Origin: Kitasatospora phosalacinea | GTDB taxonomy: Bacteria > Actinomycetota > Actinomycetes > Streptomycetales > Streptomycetaceae | Reading direction: 5' to 3' | Assembly: GCF_000716545.1 (NCBI RefSeq) | Contig: NZ_JNWZ01000024.1 | Coordinates: forward strand, 18,844-82,843 | Length of the DNA stretch: 64,000 nt | Part shown: positions 1 to 9,395 of the stretch, piece after piece | Position numbering within the stretch: the stretch's first letter is position 1 | How the letters are laid out: every line of letters starts with the position of its first letter | Notes under the pieces: generated by a model | The model's input: the letters and a program-made list of their open reading frames with translations, nothing else | The model's database searches: none | What the model was told of the DNA's origin: nothing | Translations under genes and position numbers: made by a program

Positions 1-960
<960 letters not shown>

Positions 961-991
961 CGGGGCGTCTCCATGGTTCGGGTGGGGCGGC

Positions 992-1729
992 TCATCGGAC
1001 CAGTCCGGCCATCACGGCCACCGGCACCGACAGGAAGCCGGCGGTCAGCAGCAGCGCCAGCCCGTTCGCCGCGAGCTTCAGCCCCCGGTCCCGGCGCGGG
1101 TTGTTGGCGCCCAGGGTCTGCGCGGCGCTCCAGAAGCCGTGCCGCACGTGCAGGCCGAGCGCCAGCATCGCCAGGCAGTAGATCCCGCCCGAGTACCAGG
1201 TCGAGAACGAGGCCACGATGTTCTGGTACGGGTGGCCCTCCTCGGCGGCCGGGTTCACCGTGAGGGTGGTCAGGTCGAGGATGTGCCAGACGATGAACAG
1301 GCCGAGGATCACCCCGCCCCAGCGCATCGTCCGGGTCGCGTACGTCGCCCGCTGCCGCTGGTGGACGTACTTCACCGGGCGGGCCTTCAGGTCGCGGCGG
1401 GAGAGCTGGTAGGCGGCGGTGCCGTGGGCGAGCACGGCCGCCAGCAGGACCAGCCGGGCCAGCCAGAGGAACCAGCCGTAGTGCAGGAACGGCTGGCCCA
1501 GGGTGCGCAGCCAGTGCGCGTAGCCGTTGATGTCGTCCGGGCCGGAGAACACCTTGAGGTTGCCGAGCATGTGGGCGACCAGGTACGCCAGCATCACCAG
1601 GCCGCTGACCGCCATGACCGCCTTCTTGCCGACGGAGCTGCGCCACAGCGACGCCAGGGAGGACGGGTGCCGGCCTGGGGCGGGGGTCCGGGTCGTCCGG
1701 TTGGTCCGGGTAGCAGAAGCCATGACCAT
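992..1729 (-). CDS. sdhC: Succinate dehydrogenase cytochrome b subunit
   Basis: Membrane anchor (245 aa, b558 family) that binds heme and quinone and holds SdhA/SdhB at the cytoplasmic membrane. Five hydrophobic segments are visible, beginning with [20 protein letters not shown] (about residues 35-55). Histidines suited to heme ligation lie in the helices at [39 protein letters not shown] and [13 protein letters not shown]. Two in-frame ATGs (1729 and 1723) compete as start and neither has a strong ribosome-binding site. It is first in the operon with sdhA downstream, and it is divergent from a LysR gene whose probable operator lies in the 70-bp gap. Confidence 0.93.
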   Translation of the reverse strand: MVMASATRTNRTTRTPAPGRHPSSLASLWRSSVGKKAVMAVSGLVMLAYLVAHMLGNLKVFSGPDDINGYAHWLRTLGQPFLHYGWFLWLARLVLLAAVLAHGTAAYQLSRRDLKARPVKYVHQRQRATYATRTMRWGGVILGLFIVWHILDLTTLTVNPAAEEGHPYQNIVASFSTWYSGGIYCLAMLALGLHVRHGFWSAAQTLGANNPRRDRGLKLAANGLALLLTAGFLSVPVAVMAGLVR

Positions 1730-1782
1730 GACCGTAAGCCGGGTGTGTCGGAGGTGTCCAAGACATGGAAGCGCCGCTCACG

Positions 1783-1797
1783 ATAGGTGGTGCCTAT
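1783..1797. promoter_or_regulatory. LysR-type T-N11-A operator between sdhC and the LysR gene
   Basis: ATAGG-TGGTG-CCTAT is a perfect 5-bp inverted repeat with a 5-bp spacer. It contains the T-N11-A pattern of LysR-family sites (T at 1784, A at 1796). It lies immediately before the LysR start and upstream of the sdh operon, where autoregulation and divergent control are expected. Binding is inferred, not shown. Confidence 0.6.
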
Positions 1798-1798
1798 G

Positions 1799-2755
1799 AT
1801 GGCTGGTGTGCAGTTGCACCAGCTCGCCTACTTCGTCGCGGTCGCCGACGCCCGGCACTTCACCCGGGCCGCCGAGCTGAGCCACGTCTCGCAGCCCTCG
1901 CTGTCCCAGCAGATCCGCTCCCTGGAACGGGAGTTGGGAGCCGAACTGTTCCACCGCTCGCGCTCCGGGACGACCCTGACCGACGCCGGGGAGGCGCTGC
2001 TGCCGCTGGCCCGCCGGATCCTGGCCGACACGGACAGCGCCCGGCGGGCCGTCGCCGAGACGGTGCAGCTGCGCCGCGGCCGGGTCCGCTTCGGCGCGCC
2101 GCCCTCGCTGTGCGCCAGCCTGGTCCCGCAGGTGCTGGGCAGCTACCGGGCCGAGTACCCGGGCGTCGACCTGCGGCTGACCGAGGGCGGCTCGCGCGAC
2201 CTGGTCCGCGACCTGGAGGCCGGGCAGCTGGACCTCGCGCTGGTGGTCGCCTCCCCGGTGTCCGAGCCGTCCGCCGCGATGGACGTCACCCCGCTGCTGC
2301 ACGAGGACCTGGTGCTGGTCTCGGCGTCCCCGCTCCCCCGCCGCCGGGCCCGGATCACCGACCTGCGCGGCCGGGGCCTGGTGATGTTCCGCGAGGGCTA
2401 CGACGTCCGCGAGACCACCCTGGCGGCCTGCCGGGCGGCCGGCTTCGAGCCCTCGTACGCCGTCGAGGGCGGCGAGATGGACGCCGTGCTGGCCGCCGTC
2501 CGGGCCGGTCTCGGGCCCGCGGTGGTGCCCGGCATGGTCGCCGCCAGCGCCGCCCTGCCCAGCACCCCCTTCGCCCCGCCGGGCCTCGGCCGCACCATCG
2601 CCCTCGCGCACGGCCGCGACCTGCCGCTCACCCGCGCCGCGGCCGCGTTCCGCGGGGCGCTGCTCACCTACCTCCGCGAGGCCGACCGCACCGGTTCGCT
2701 GCCCCCGGGCACCCTGCTCCTCCCCCCTGCCCGAACCGGACCGGGCCCCGCGTAG
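1799..2755 (+). CDS. LysR-family transcriptional regulator next to the sdh operon
   Basis: About 318 aa. The N-terminal winged helix starts at LHQLAYFVAVADARHFTRAA and continues with HVSQPSLSQQIRSLE as the recognition region. A periplasmic-binding-protein-like effector domain spans roughly residues 90-300. It is divergent from sdhC, so control of succinate dehydrogenase is a reasonable inference. The start is uncertain: ATGs lie at 1796 and 1799 and a GTG at 1808. The palindrome at 1783-1797 crowds the first ATG and favours 1799 or 1808. The effector is unknown. The tail is proline-rich and ends in GPGPA. Confidence 0.9.
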   Translation: MAGVQLHQLAYFVAVADARHFTRAAELSHVSQPSLSQQIRSLERELGAELFHRSRSGTTLTDAGEALLPLARRILADTDSARRAVAETVQLRRGRVRFGAPPSLCASLVPQVLGSYRAEYPGVDLRLTEGGSRDLVRDLEAGQLDLALVVASPVSEPSAAMDVTPLLHEDLVLVSASPLPRRRARITDLRGRGLVMFREGYDVRETTLAACRAAGFEPSYAVEGGEMDAVLAAVRAGLGPAVVPGMVAASAALPSTPFAPPGLGRTIALAHGRDLPLTRAAAAFRGALLTYLREADRTGSLPPGTLLLPPARTGPGPA

Positions 2756-2796
2756 GGTGGGTGCACGGAACATCGGTGCGACGAGAGGTGGTCCGG

Positions 2797-3339
2797 GTGA
2801 CCGGGAACGTGGTGGCGGTCAGCAGGAACGAGGAGTACTCGTTCACGAAGCCGAACCGGGACGGGATCCGGCTGGTGGCGGGTCTCGGGGTCGAGGGCGA
2901 CGTGCACGCGGGGACGACGGTGAAGCACCGCTCCCGGGTGGCGCAGGACCCCTCGCAGCCGAACCTGCGGCAGGTGCACCTGATGCACGTCGAGCTGTTC
3001 GAGGAGCTGGCGGAGGCCGGGTTCACCGTCGCACCCGGGCAGTTGGGCGAGAACGTCACCACCCGGGGCGTGGACCTGCTCGGCCTGCCGGTCGGGGCGC
3101 TGCTGCACCTCGGGGCGGAAGCCGTGGTCGAGGTGACCGGGCTGCGCAACCCGTGCGCGCAGATCGACGACTTCCAGCACGGGCTGCTCAAGCGGGTGGT
3201 GCACCGGGACGAGAACGGCGAACTGGTCCGCCGGGCGGGCGTCATGGGCGTGGCGCGGACCGGCGGCGCGATCCGCCCCGGGGACGGCATCACCGTCACG
3301 CTGCCGGACGGGCCGCACCGCCCGCTCGAACGGGTCTGA
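2797..3339 (+). CDS. MOSC domain protein
   Basis: 180-aa stand-alone MOSC (molybdenum cofactor sulfurase C-terminal) domain. It starts TGNVVAVSRNEEYSFTKP and has the family-typical GVEGDVHAG, RQVHLMH, GQLGENVTT and the conserved cysteine in LRNPCAQIDDF. MOSC proteins handle sulfur or bind Moco, and bacterial examples include YiiM/YuaD-like molybdo-oxidoreductases. No partner Moco gene is nearby, so the substrate is unknown. The GTG at 2797 was chosen because GAGAGG lies about 9 bases upstream; a GTG at 2788 overlaps that site. It begins about 40 bp after the LysR gene. Confidence 0.88.
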   Translation: MTGNVVAVSRNEEYSFTKPNRDGIRLVAGLGVEGDVHAGTTVKHRSRVAQDPSQPNLRQVHLMHVELFEELAEAGFTVAPGQLGENVTTRGVDLLGLPVGALLHLGAEAVVEVTGLRNPCAQIDDFQHGLLKRVVHRDENGELVRRAGVMGVARTGGAIRPGDGITVTLPDGPHRPLERV

Positions 3340-3357
3340 GCCGGGGCCCGGGCGGGA

Positions 3358-4008
3358 TCAGGGGCCGGGGCGGGACCAGCCCCGGGCCTCGCCCTCGTCG
3401 ATGAGGCGCCGGGCGGCGGCCCACAGGGCGGCGGACGCGTCGCCGATGACGGCCTTGCGGGCCCGCACGTCGGCCGCGGTGACTCCGGGGGTGCGCCAGG
3501 TGCCGCCGCGGGCCATCCAGTTGAGCAGGAGGGGCTGGAGGCGGTCCATGGCCTTGGCGAAGCGGGCCTCGGGGGTGCGGCGGGCCTCGAACTCGTCCCA
3601 GTGGGAGCGCAGCAGGCGGGTCTGGTCCTCGGGCAGCAGGGAGAACAGCTCGTCGGCGGCCGCCGCCTCGCGCTCCTCCTGGTCGACGGCCCCGGCGCTG
3701 TCGTACAGCGGGGTGTCGCCGGCGTAGATCTCCACCAGGTCGTGCAGCAGGACGAGTCGGACGGTGTGGCCGACGTCGATCGGCTCGTCGGCGTGTTCGG
3801 CGAGGACCGTGACCATCATGGCCAGGTGCCAGGAGTGCTCGGCGTCGTTCTCCCGGCGGTCGGCGGCGGCGAGCGGGGACTGCCGCAGGACCGTCTTGAG
3901 CCGGTCCACCTCCACCAGGAAGGTGAGTTGGGCGCGCAGCCGCTCGTCGAGACCGTCGGGGAAAGGGGTCCGGTCGACGAGCGGGCGTCGGCGTTCCTCG
4001 TCGCTCAT
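3358..4008 (-). CDS. HD-domain phosphohydrolase (YfbR/HDDC2-like)
   Basis: 216-aa protein of the HD superfamily, the branch containing 5'-deoxynucleotidase YfbR and HDDC2. Metal-binding residues are visible as His58 in NDAEHSWHLAMM and His89-Asp90 in VLLHDLVEIYAGD, with a later Asp in AMDRLQPLLLNW. Such enzymes dephosphorylate deoxynucleoside monophosphates with divalent metal, so a housekeeping or salvage role is likely. ATG at 4008 is preferred because a GGATGGGGG tract precedes it; an alternative ATG lies at 4017. It converges with the MOSC gene, with 18 bp between the ends. Confidence 0.85.
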   Translation of the reverse strand: MSDEERRRPLVDRTPFPDGLDERLRAQLTFLVEVDRLKTVLRQSPLAAADRRENDAEHSWHLAMMVTVLAEHADEPIDVGHTVRLVLLHDLVEIYAGDTPLYDSAGAVDQEEREAAAADELFSLLPEDQTRLLRSHWDEFEARRTPEARFAKAMDRLQPLLLNWMARGGTWRTPGVTAADVRARKAVIGDASAALWAAARRLIDEGEARGWSRPGP

Positions 4009-4091
4009 GGCCCCCATCCTGCCAGACGGGCGTCCGGGCCCGGGGCCACGGGCCGGGTCCCCGGGTGGGCGCTCCTCCTCGACGGCGCGGA

Positions 4092-6857
4092 TCAGTCCCG
4101 GTGGCGGGCGAGTTCGGCCCGCCCCCGGACGCCGTACTGGCGGTAGAGCCGGGTGAGGTTGGCCTCGACGGCCTTGACGGAGAGGTGGAGGCGGGCGGCG
4201 ATCTCGCGGTTGGTGGCGCCGGAGCGGATCAGGGCGAGGATCTGCTGCTGCATGGGGGTGGGGTCGGCTTCGAGGGCGTCGAGGGCGGCGAGGGCGGCGG
4301 CGGCGTGCTGCTGCCAGGGCAGGCAGCCGGCGGCGGTGTAGCGGGCGTGGGCCTCCTGGAGCGCGGTGCGGGCGGCGGCGCGGCGGCGGGCGCGGCGTTC
4401 CAGGGCGCCCAGGGCGAGGTGGGCGCGGGCGAGTTCGAGCGGGTAGGGGTGGGTGTCGGGGATCAGGGCGCGCAGCGTGTCGGCGGCGCGGCGGGGGTCG
4501 GTGGCGGCGGTGAGGTGGGCTTCGGCGCGGTGCAGGCCGAGGGTGAGGACGTCGCGGCCGAGCCGGGTGGCGCGGTCGCGGGCGTCGGCGAGGGTGGCGG
4601 CGGCTTCCTCGGGGCGGCCGGAGAGGGCGAGCGCCTCGGCCAGGTCGGCGTCCACCAGGAAGAGCGAGGGGTCGGTGAACTCCATCCGTCTGAGCAGGAG
4701 TTGGCACCGGGTGAGGTGTTCGGCGGCGGCCGGGTGGTTGCCGCGCAGGAGTTCGACGCGGCCGCGCAGGCCGTGGGCGTAGGAGAGCCATTCGCGGTCG
4801 TGGTCGCTCTCGGCGGCGCGGATCGCGGAGTCGAGGAGGCGGGCGGCGCGGTCGGCGGTGCCGCCGTTGAGTTCGGCGGCGCCGCCGAGGACGCGGGCCG
4901 GGCCGGGGCTGGGTTCGATGCGTTCGCGCAGGTCGTGGGCGGCGCGGCCGGCGGCGTACGCCTCGGCGCAACGACCGGCGCGCTCGTAGACGGAGGCGGA
5001 GATGTAGAGGACGTTGGCGAGGTCCTCGGTACGGCCGGCGGCTTCGACCTCGGCCCGCAGGGATTCGACCTCGGCGACGGCGCGGGGCAGGTCGCCGCTG
5101 CGCAGGGCGGCGACGGCGAGCCCTTCGCGGCAGAACACGGCGGCGGCGGTGGGGGGCCGTCCGGCGGCGAGGCGGCAGCCGCGTTCGAGTTGGGCCAGGC
5201 CCAGGGCCGGGTCGGTGAGCAGGGTCAACGGGGCGCGCTGGGAGAGGAGTTCGACCAGCAGGTCGGGGTCGTCGGCGTGGTCGGCGTGCTTCTCGGCGGT
5301 GGCGAGTTCGGCGAGTCCTTCGGCGCGGTCGCCGCGGTGCAGGGCGCGGACGGCGCGTTCCTGGTGGACGGCGGCGGTGAGGGCGGGGTGGCCGCCGGTG
5401 TCCTCGGCGGCGGCGGCGAGCAGGGGTTCGGCGCCGGGGTGGTCGGGGCCGAGCAGGCGGGCGAGCAGGATCCGGGCGTGGACGCGGACGTCGGCGGCGG
5501 GGGCGTCCTCCAGGCGTTCGCCGCAGGCGCGGGCGAGGTCGGGCAGTCCGGCGGCGGCGGCGTTGCGGGCGGCGGCGAGCAGGCGGCGTCCGGCGGTGTC
5601 GGGGTCGGGGGTGTGGTCGGCGGCGAGGCGGAGCAGGTCGGCGGCGGTGCCGGGGGCGCCGCGGGTGAGCGCGGTGTCGGCGGCGCGGTGCAGCCGGGAG
5701 GCGAGCCGGGGGTCGGGGGCGTCGGCGGCGAGGGCTTGGTGGCGGACTTGTTCGACCGGGTCGGCGGCGAGGTGGGCGAGCAGTCGGTGGGCCTCGCGCA
5801 GGGCGTCGGGGGTGGCGTCGGCCAGGACCACTTCGGCGACCAGAGGGTGGCTGAACTGGGGCGCCCCGGCGGGGGTCTGCTGGACGATGCCGTGGCGGCG
5901 GGCGGCGGCGAGCGGTTCGGTGACGGCGGGGGGTAGGCCGGTGCCGCTGCGGGCGGCGGCCAGGACGGTGAGCGACTGCCGTGCGGCGTCGGGGAGTTCG
6001 CCGAGCCGGGCGGAGACCAGCGCGCGCAGCCGGTGCGGGACGTCGAGCGGGCGGGCGGGGTCGGCGGCGAGTGCGCTCTCGCTGCCGCCGGCGGCCAGCG
6101 ACCGCCCCAACTCCAGGGCGTAGTAGGGGTTCCCGCCGCTGACGGTGTGGACGCGGGTGAGGGTGAGCCCGCTCAGGCGCAGGTCGAGCCGTTCGCGCAG
6201 CAGGGCGCCGGTGCCGCGTTCGCCGAGCGGTCCGACGGCGATCTCACGGGCGGCGGGCGGGCAGAGCGCGCCCATCTCGGGTGCCGCGTCGGCGTGTTCG
6301 GTGCGTTCGGTGACGGCGAAGCGGACCTGCCGGTCGGTGAGCCGGCGGGCGGCGAAGGCGATGACCTGGCGGCTGGCCTCGTCGAGCCACTGGGTGTCGT
6401 CGAGCAGGACGAGGACGGGGCCGCGCTGGGCGAGCCGGCGCAGCGCTTCGAGGACGGCCACCCGGACGGCCAACGGGTCGGTGGGGGTGCCGGGTTGGGG
6501 TGCGCGGTGGAGCAGGGCGCACTCCAGGGCCTGGCGCAGGTGGTCGGGCAGGTCCTCGGCGAGGCCGGGGAGGGCCTCGCCGAGGAGGTCGATCAGGGCC
6601 AGGTGCGGCAGGTCCGCCTCGGCGGCGGTGGGGCTGCTGCGCAGAACGGTTCGACCGGCCGGCCCGGCCTCCTTGGCGAGCGTGTCGAGCAGCGCGGTCT
6701 TTCCGATGCCGGCCGGCCCGTGCAGCAGGACGCCGCCGCTGGCGGCGAGTGCGGCGCGGATGTCGGCGAGCAGGTGGGCGCGGTCGACGAGTGGGGGCTC
6801 GGTCGGGTCCGCCGGGGTGGGGGCGGACCCGGCCGGTCCGGGGAGGAAGCCGGTCAT
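4092..6857 (-). CDS. LAL-type (large ATP-binding LuxR) transcriptional regulator
   Basis: 921-aa cytoplasmic regulator of the MalT/LAL class. Walker A is GPAGIGKT at residues 47-54 and Walker B is VLVLLDDTQWLD near residue 150. A long helical TPR-like middle follows. The C-terminal LuxR-type helix-turn-helix (last 60 residues) reads ILALIRSGATNREIAARLHL then SVKAVEANLTRLYRQYGV. LALs switch on operons when an inducer and ATP bind; Streptomyces uses them in carbon use and antibiotic clusters. No obvious target cluster adjoins it. A 13-bp inverted repeat lies 32 bp upstream of its start. Confidence 0.92.
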   Translation of the reverse strand: MTGFLPGPAGSAPTPADPTEPPLVDRAHLLADIRAALAASGGVLLHGPAGIGKTALLDTLAKEAGPAGRTVLRSSPTAAEADLPHLALIDLLGEALPGLAEDLPDHLRQALECALLHRAPQPGTPTDPLAVRVAVLEALRRLAQRGPVLVLLDDTQWLDEASRQVIAFAARRLTDRQVRFAVTERTEHADAAPEMGALCPPAAREIAVGPLGERGTGALLRERLDLRLSGLTLTRVHTVSGGNPYYALELGRSLAAGGSESALAADPARPLDVPHRLRALVSARLGELPDAARQSLTVLAAARSGTGLPPAVTEPLAAARRHGIVQQTPAGAPQFSHPLVAEVVLADATPDALREAHRLLAHLAADPVEQVRHQALAADAPDPRLASRLHRAADTALTRGAPGTAADLLRLAADHTPDPDTAGRRLLAAARNAAAAGLPDLARACGERLEDAPAADVRVHARILLARLLGPDHPGAEPLLAAAAEDTGGHPALTAAVHQERAVRALHRGDRAEGLAELATAEKHADHADDPDLLVELLSQRAPLTLLTDPALGLAQLERGCRLAAGRPPTAAAVFCREGLAVAALRSGDLPRAVAEVESLRAEVEAAGRTEDLANVLYISASVYERAGRCAEAYAAGRAAHDLRERIEPSPGPARVLGGAAELNGGTADRAARLLDSAIRAAESDHDREWLSYAHGLRGRVELLRGNHPAAAEHLTRCQLLLRRMEFTDPSLFLVDADLAEALALSGRPEEAAATLADARDRATRLGRDVLTLGLHRAEAHLTAATDPRRAADTLRALIPDTHPYPLELARAHLALGALERRARRRAAARTALQEAHARYTAAGCLPWQQHAAAALAALDALEADPTPMQQQILALIRSGATNREIAARLHLSVKAVEANLTRLYRQYGVRGRAELARHRD

Positions 6858-6888
6858 GGCGGTCAGTGTGCCGCCTCCGCACCGGCTG

Positions 6889-6922
6889 CGCGAGGGTGTC
6901 GCATGAACACGACACCCTCGCG
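6889..6922. terminator. 13-bp perfect inverted repeat between protease and LAL genes
   Basis: CGCGAGGGTGTCG (6889-6901) and its exact complement CGACACCCTCGCG (6910-6922) flank an 8-base loop. The element lies after the protease stop and 32 bp before the LAL start, both on the minus strand. It could terminate the protease transcript or be an operator for the LAL gene. No U-tract follows, which is common for actinobacterial hairpins. Confidence 0.6.
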
Positions 6923-6979
6923 ACCCGCTGTTAAGTCCCTTTTAAGGCTTGATCATTGGGGCCCGCGCGGGGCCTCCGG

Positions 6980-9130
6980 TCAGCCGACGCTGACGTCGTC
7001 GACCAGGAAGACCGTCGACAGGTAGGCGTCCTCCTGCCCGGTGAGGGCCAGGTTGACGGTCTGGCCGCGGAAGGCGCTCAGGTCGACGGTCTTCTGCACG
7101 TAGCCGGAGGAGGCGTTGGCGTTGGAGTACGTCGCCAGGGTCTGGCCGTTGGCGCTGACCTTGAGCGTGTCGTAGGCGGTGGCGCCGGTCTCCTGGGTGG
7201 TGACCTTCAGCCAGAAGGTGAGCTTCGGGCTGCCGGCGGACGGGACCGCGACGTTGTTCTGCGAGAGGGTCTCGCTGGCCGCGGAGCCGTAGCCCATCAT
7301 CCAGGCGTACCAGGAACCGCCGTGCGCCTGCTGCTGGTTGGAGTTGGTGATGTCGTCGGCGCTCTGCGTCCAGCCGGTGGCGCCCTGCTCGAAGTCGCCG
7401 TTGGTCAGCGCGTTGCCGGGGTTGGGGTTGCCGGTGGGCGAGGAGGTCGGCGACGGCGACGGGGACTGGCTGCCGCCCGGGTCGGGCAGCGCGGTGCCGA
7501 GCGAGACGGCGGCCCACGCCTTGGAGACGAGGTAGCGCTCCTGCGAGTTGGCGCCGTACAGGTCGGCGGCGGCCTGCAGGGTGGCGGTGCGGGCCGAGGA
7601 GTAGTTGGTGGTGGAGGTCATGTAGGTGGACAGCGCCCGGTACCAGACGGCCGCGGCCTTGTCCTTGCCGATGCCGCTGAAGCTGTCGCCGTTGCACGGA
7701 GTGCCGTTGTGCGACAGGCCGCCGATGGTCTTGGCGCCGGTGCCCTCGGCCGCCAGGTAGAAGAAGTGGTTGGCGATGCCGGAGGAGTAGTGCACGTCGA
7801 CCTGGCCGGCCCGGCTGCTGTAGCAGGACAGCGAGGAGCCGTCGGCGGCCGGGTTGTCCATCCGGCGCAGGTAGCCGTTGCCCATCCGGAGCTTCTCGCC
7901 GATGTAGTAGTCGCCGGGGTCGGTGCTGTTGCCGGCGTAGAACTCGACCATGGTGCCGAAGATGTCGCTGGTGGCCTCGTTGAGGCCGCCGGACTCGCCC
8001 GAGTAGTTGAGGTTGGCGGTGGCGGCGGTGACGCCGTGGCTCATCTCGTGGCCGGCCACGTCGAGCGCGGTGAGCGGGGTGTTGCCGTTCTGCGAGGAGC
8101 CGTCGCCGAAGGACATGCAGAAGCAGGAGTCGTCGTAGAAGGCGTTCAGCAACTGGTTGTCCACGTGCACGTACGCCGGGGCGCCGCGGCCGTCGTTGCG
8201 GATGCCGGAGCGGTTGAAGGTGCTCTTGTAGTAGTCCCAGGTCTTCGCCAGACCGTAGGAGGCGTCCACTGCGGCGCTCTCGCGGCTCGAAGTGGAGCCG
8301 TTTCCCCAGGAGTTGGTCGACTTGGAGAACGTCCGGGCGTTCTGCGCGGGGTTCGACTGCGGGCTGTTGTACGAGTCGTAGACGACGGTGGAGCCGTGCA
8401 GCGCGTCGGTCAGGGTGTAGCCGCTGCCGCCCTGGCTGGTCTCGATGGTGACCTGGCCGACGTTGACGCCGTTGCCGCTGCCGGAGACGGTCTGGTTGAC
8501 CTCGTACTGGTCCAGCACCGCGCCGCTGGCGGCGTCCACCAGGACGGCCTCGCGGGAGTCGGCGCCCGCGTCACCGGCGCCGGTGACGGTGTTGCGGTAG
8601 GCCAGCACCGGGACCTTGCCGACCGCCCAGACCACCAGCTGGCTGGTGTCGAGGTTGGTGGTGCGGGCCTGCTTGACGTGCTTGGCGCTGCGCACGGCGG
8701 TGGCCGAGGCGTCCTTGTCGGACAGCTTGGGCGTCACGCCCGCCACCTTGATCGCGCCCTGGTGGGCCCAGGTCGTCGAGGTGGTCTTGCCGTTCTTGTC
8801 GTGGTGCACCACCAGGTCGCCGCCGATCACCGGCAGGCCGCGGTAGGTGCGGTCGTAGCGCACGTGCCGGGAGCCGTCGTTGTCGACCATCACGTCCTTG
8901 GGCAGCAGGCGCTCGTCCGGCCCGAGGCCCAGGCTCTTGGCGAGCCCCTTGGCCTCCTTCTCCGCCTGCTCCATGACCGCGACGCGACCCACCGGGGTCA
9001 TCGCCTGGAAGCCGGCACCGTTCGCGGCGGTGCCGCTGGCCAGTGCGGGGGACTGGGAACTCGCCACCGCCACGGTGCCCAGGGTGAGGGCGGCCGCAAC
9101 AGCTGCCGCCAGAGCGGTCTTGCGGTTCAT
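6980..9130 (-). CDS. Secreted M4-family (thermolysin-like) neutral metalloprotease with C-terminal accessory domain
   Basis: 716-aa exported zinc protease. Residues 1-31 form a Sec signal peptide ending in SPALAS. A propeptide (FTP/PepSY-type) runs to about 190, and the M4 catalytic domain spans about 200-540. The zinc motif HEMSH is at residues 361-365, the third ligand is Glu385 in GLNEATSD, and the catalytic His lies in GQVDVHYSSGIANHFFYLA. A Ser/Pro linker (SQSPSPSPTSSPTGNPNPG) leads to a roughly 150-residue beta-sandwich domain. GGGAGGA precedes the ATG by about 7 bases. It probably acts outside the cell in protein scavenging. The extra C-terminal domain probably aids substrate or surface binding (inference). 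Confidence 0.95.
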   Translation of the reverse strand: MNRKTALAAAVAAALTLGTVAVASSQSPALASGTAANGAGFQAMTPVGRVAVMEQAEKEAKGLAKSLGLGPDERLLPKDVMVDNDGSRHVRYDRTYRGLPVIGGDLVVHHDKNGKTTSTTWAHQGAIKVAGVTPKLSDKDASATAVRSAKHVKQARTTNLDTSQLVVWAVGKVPVLAYRNTVTGAGDAGADSREAVLVDAASGAVLDQYEVNQTVSGSGNGVNVGQVTIETSQGGSGYTLTDALHGSTVVYDSYNSPQSNPAQNARTFSKSTNSWGNGSTSSRESAAVDASYGLAKTWDYYKSTFNRSGIRNDGRGAPAYVHVDNQLLNAFYDDSCFCMSFGDGSSQNGNTPLTALDVAGHEMSHGVTAATANLNYSGESGGLNEATSDIFGTMVEFYAGNSTDPGDYYIGEKLRMGNGYLRRMDNPAADGSSLSCYSSRAGQVDVHYSSGIANHFFYLAAEGTGAKTIGGLSHNGTPCNGDSFSGIGKDKAAAVWYRALSTYMTSTTNYSSARTATLQAAADLYGANSQERYLVSKAWAAVSLGTALPDPGGSQSPSPSPTSSPTGNPNPGNALTNGDFEQGATGWTQSADDITNSNQQQAHGGSWYAWMMGYGSAASETLSQNNVAVPSAGSPKLTFWLKVTTQETGATAYDTLKVSANGQTLATYSNANASSGYVQKTVDLSAFRGQTVNLALTGQEDAYLSTVFLVDDVSVG

Positions 9131-9325
9131 CGGGTTTCCTCCCACCGAGCCGGGGTTGGTGGGGGACGGCCGGCGGCACCGATGGGGTGTGGTGTCGCGG
9201 CCGGTTTCAGCTCGGCGGCAGGACGCTAGGACCGCGGGGCGATCCCGCGACATGCCCTCGCCGACCCGGCAAGGGCCGGTCAAGGGTGCGGCCCGGCCGC
9301 TCCCGGGGAACCCTCGACGGGCCTT

Positions 9326-9395
9326 CGGCGGGCGTTGCCCGGCACCGGCGGGCGTTGTCGGGCGCCGGCGGGTGCCGACCGGCTGTGGCGGGTGT
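9326..9395. repeat. Imperfect 20-bp tandem repeat
   Basis: About three and a half units of 20 bp, beginning at 9326, 9346, 9366 and 9386. Each starts CGGCGGG (the last TGGCGGG) and diverges to the right. The array abuts the 3' end of the FGE gene and forms part of the 265-bp gap before the protease. Units are GC-rich and could fold, but no function is evident. Confidence 0.55.
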
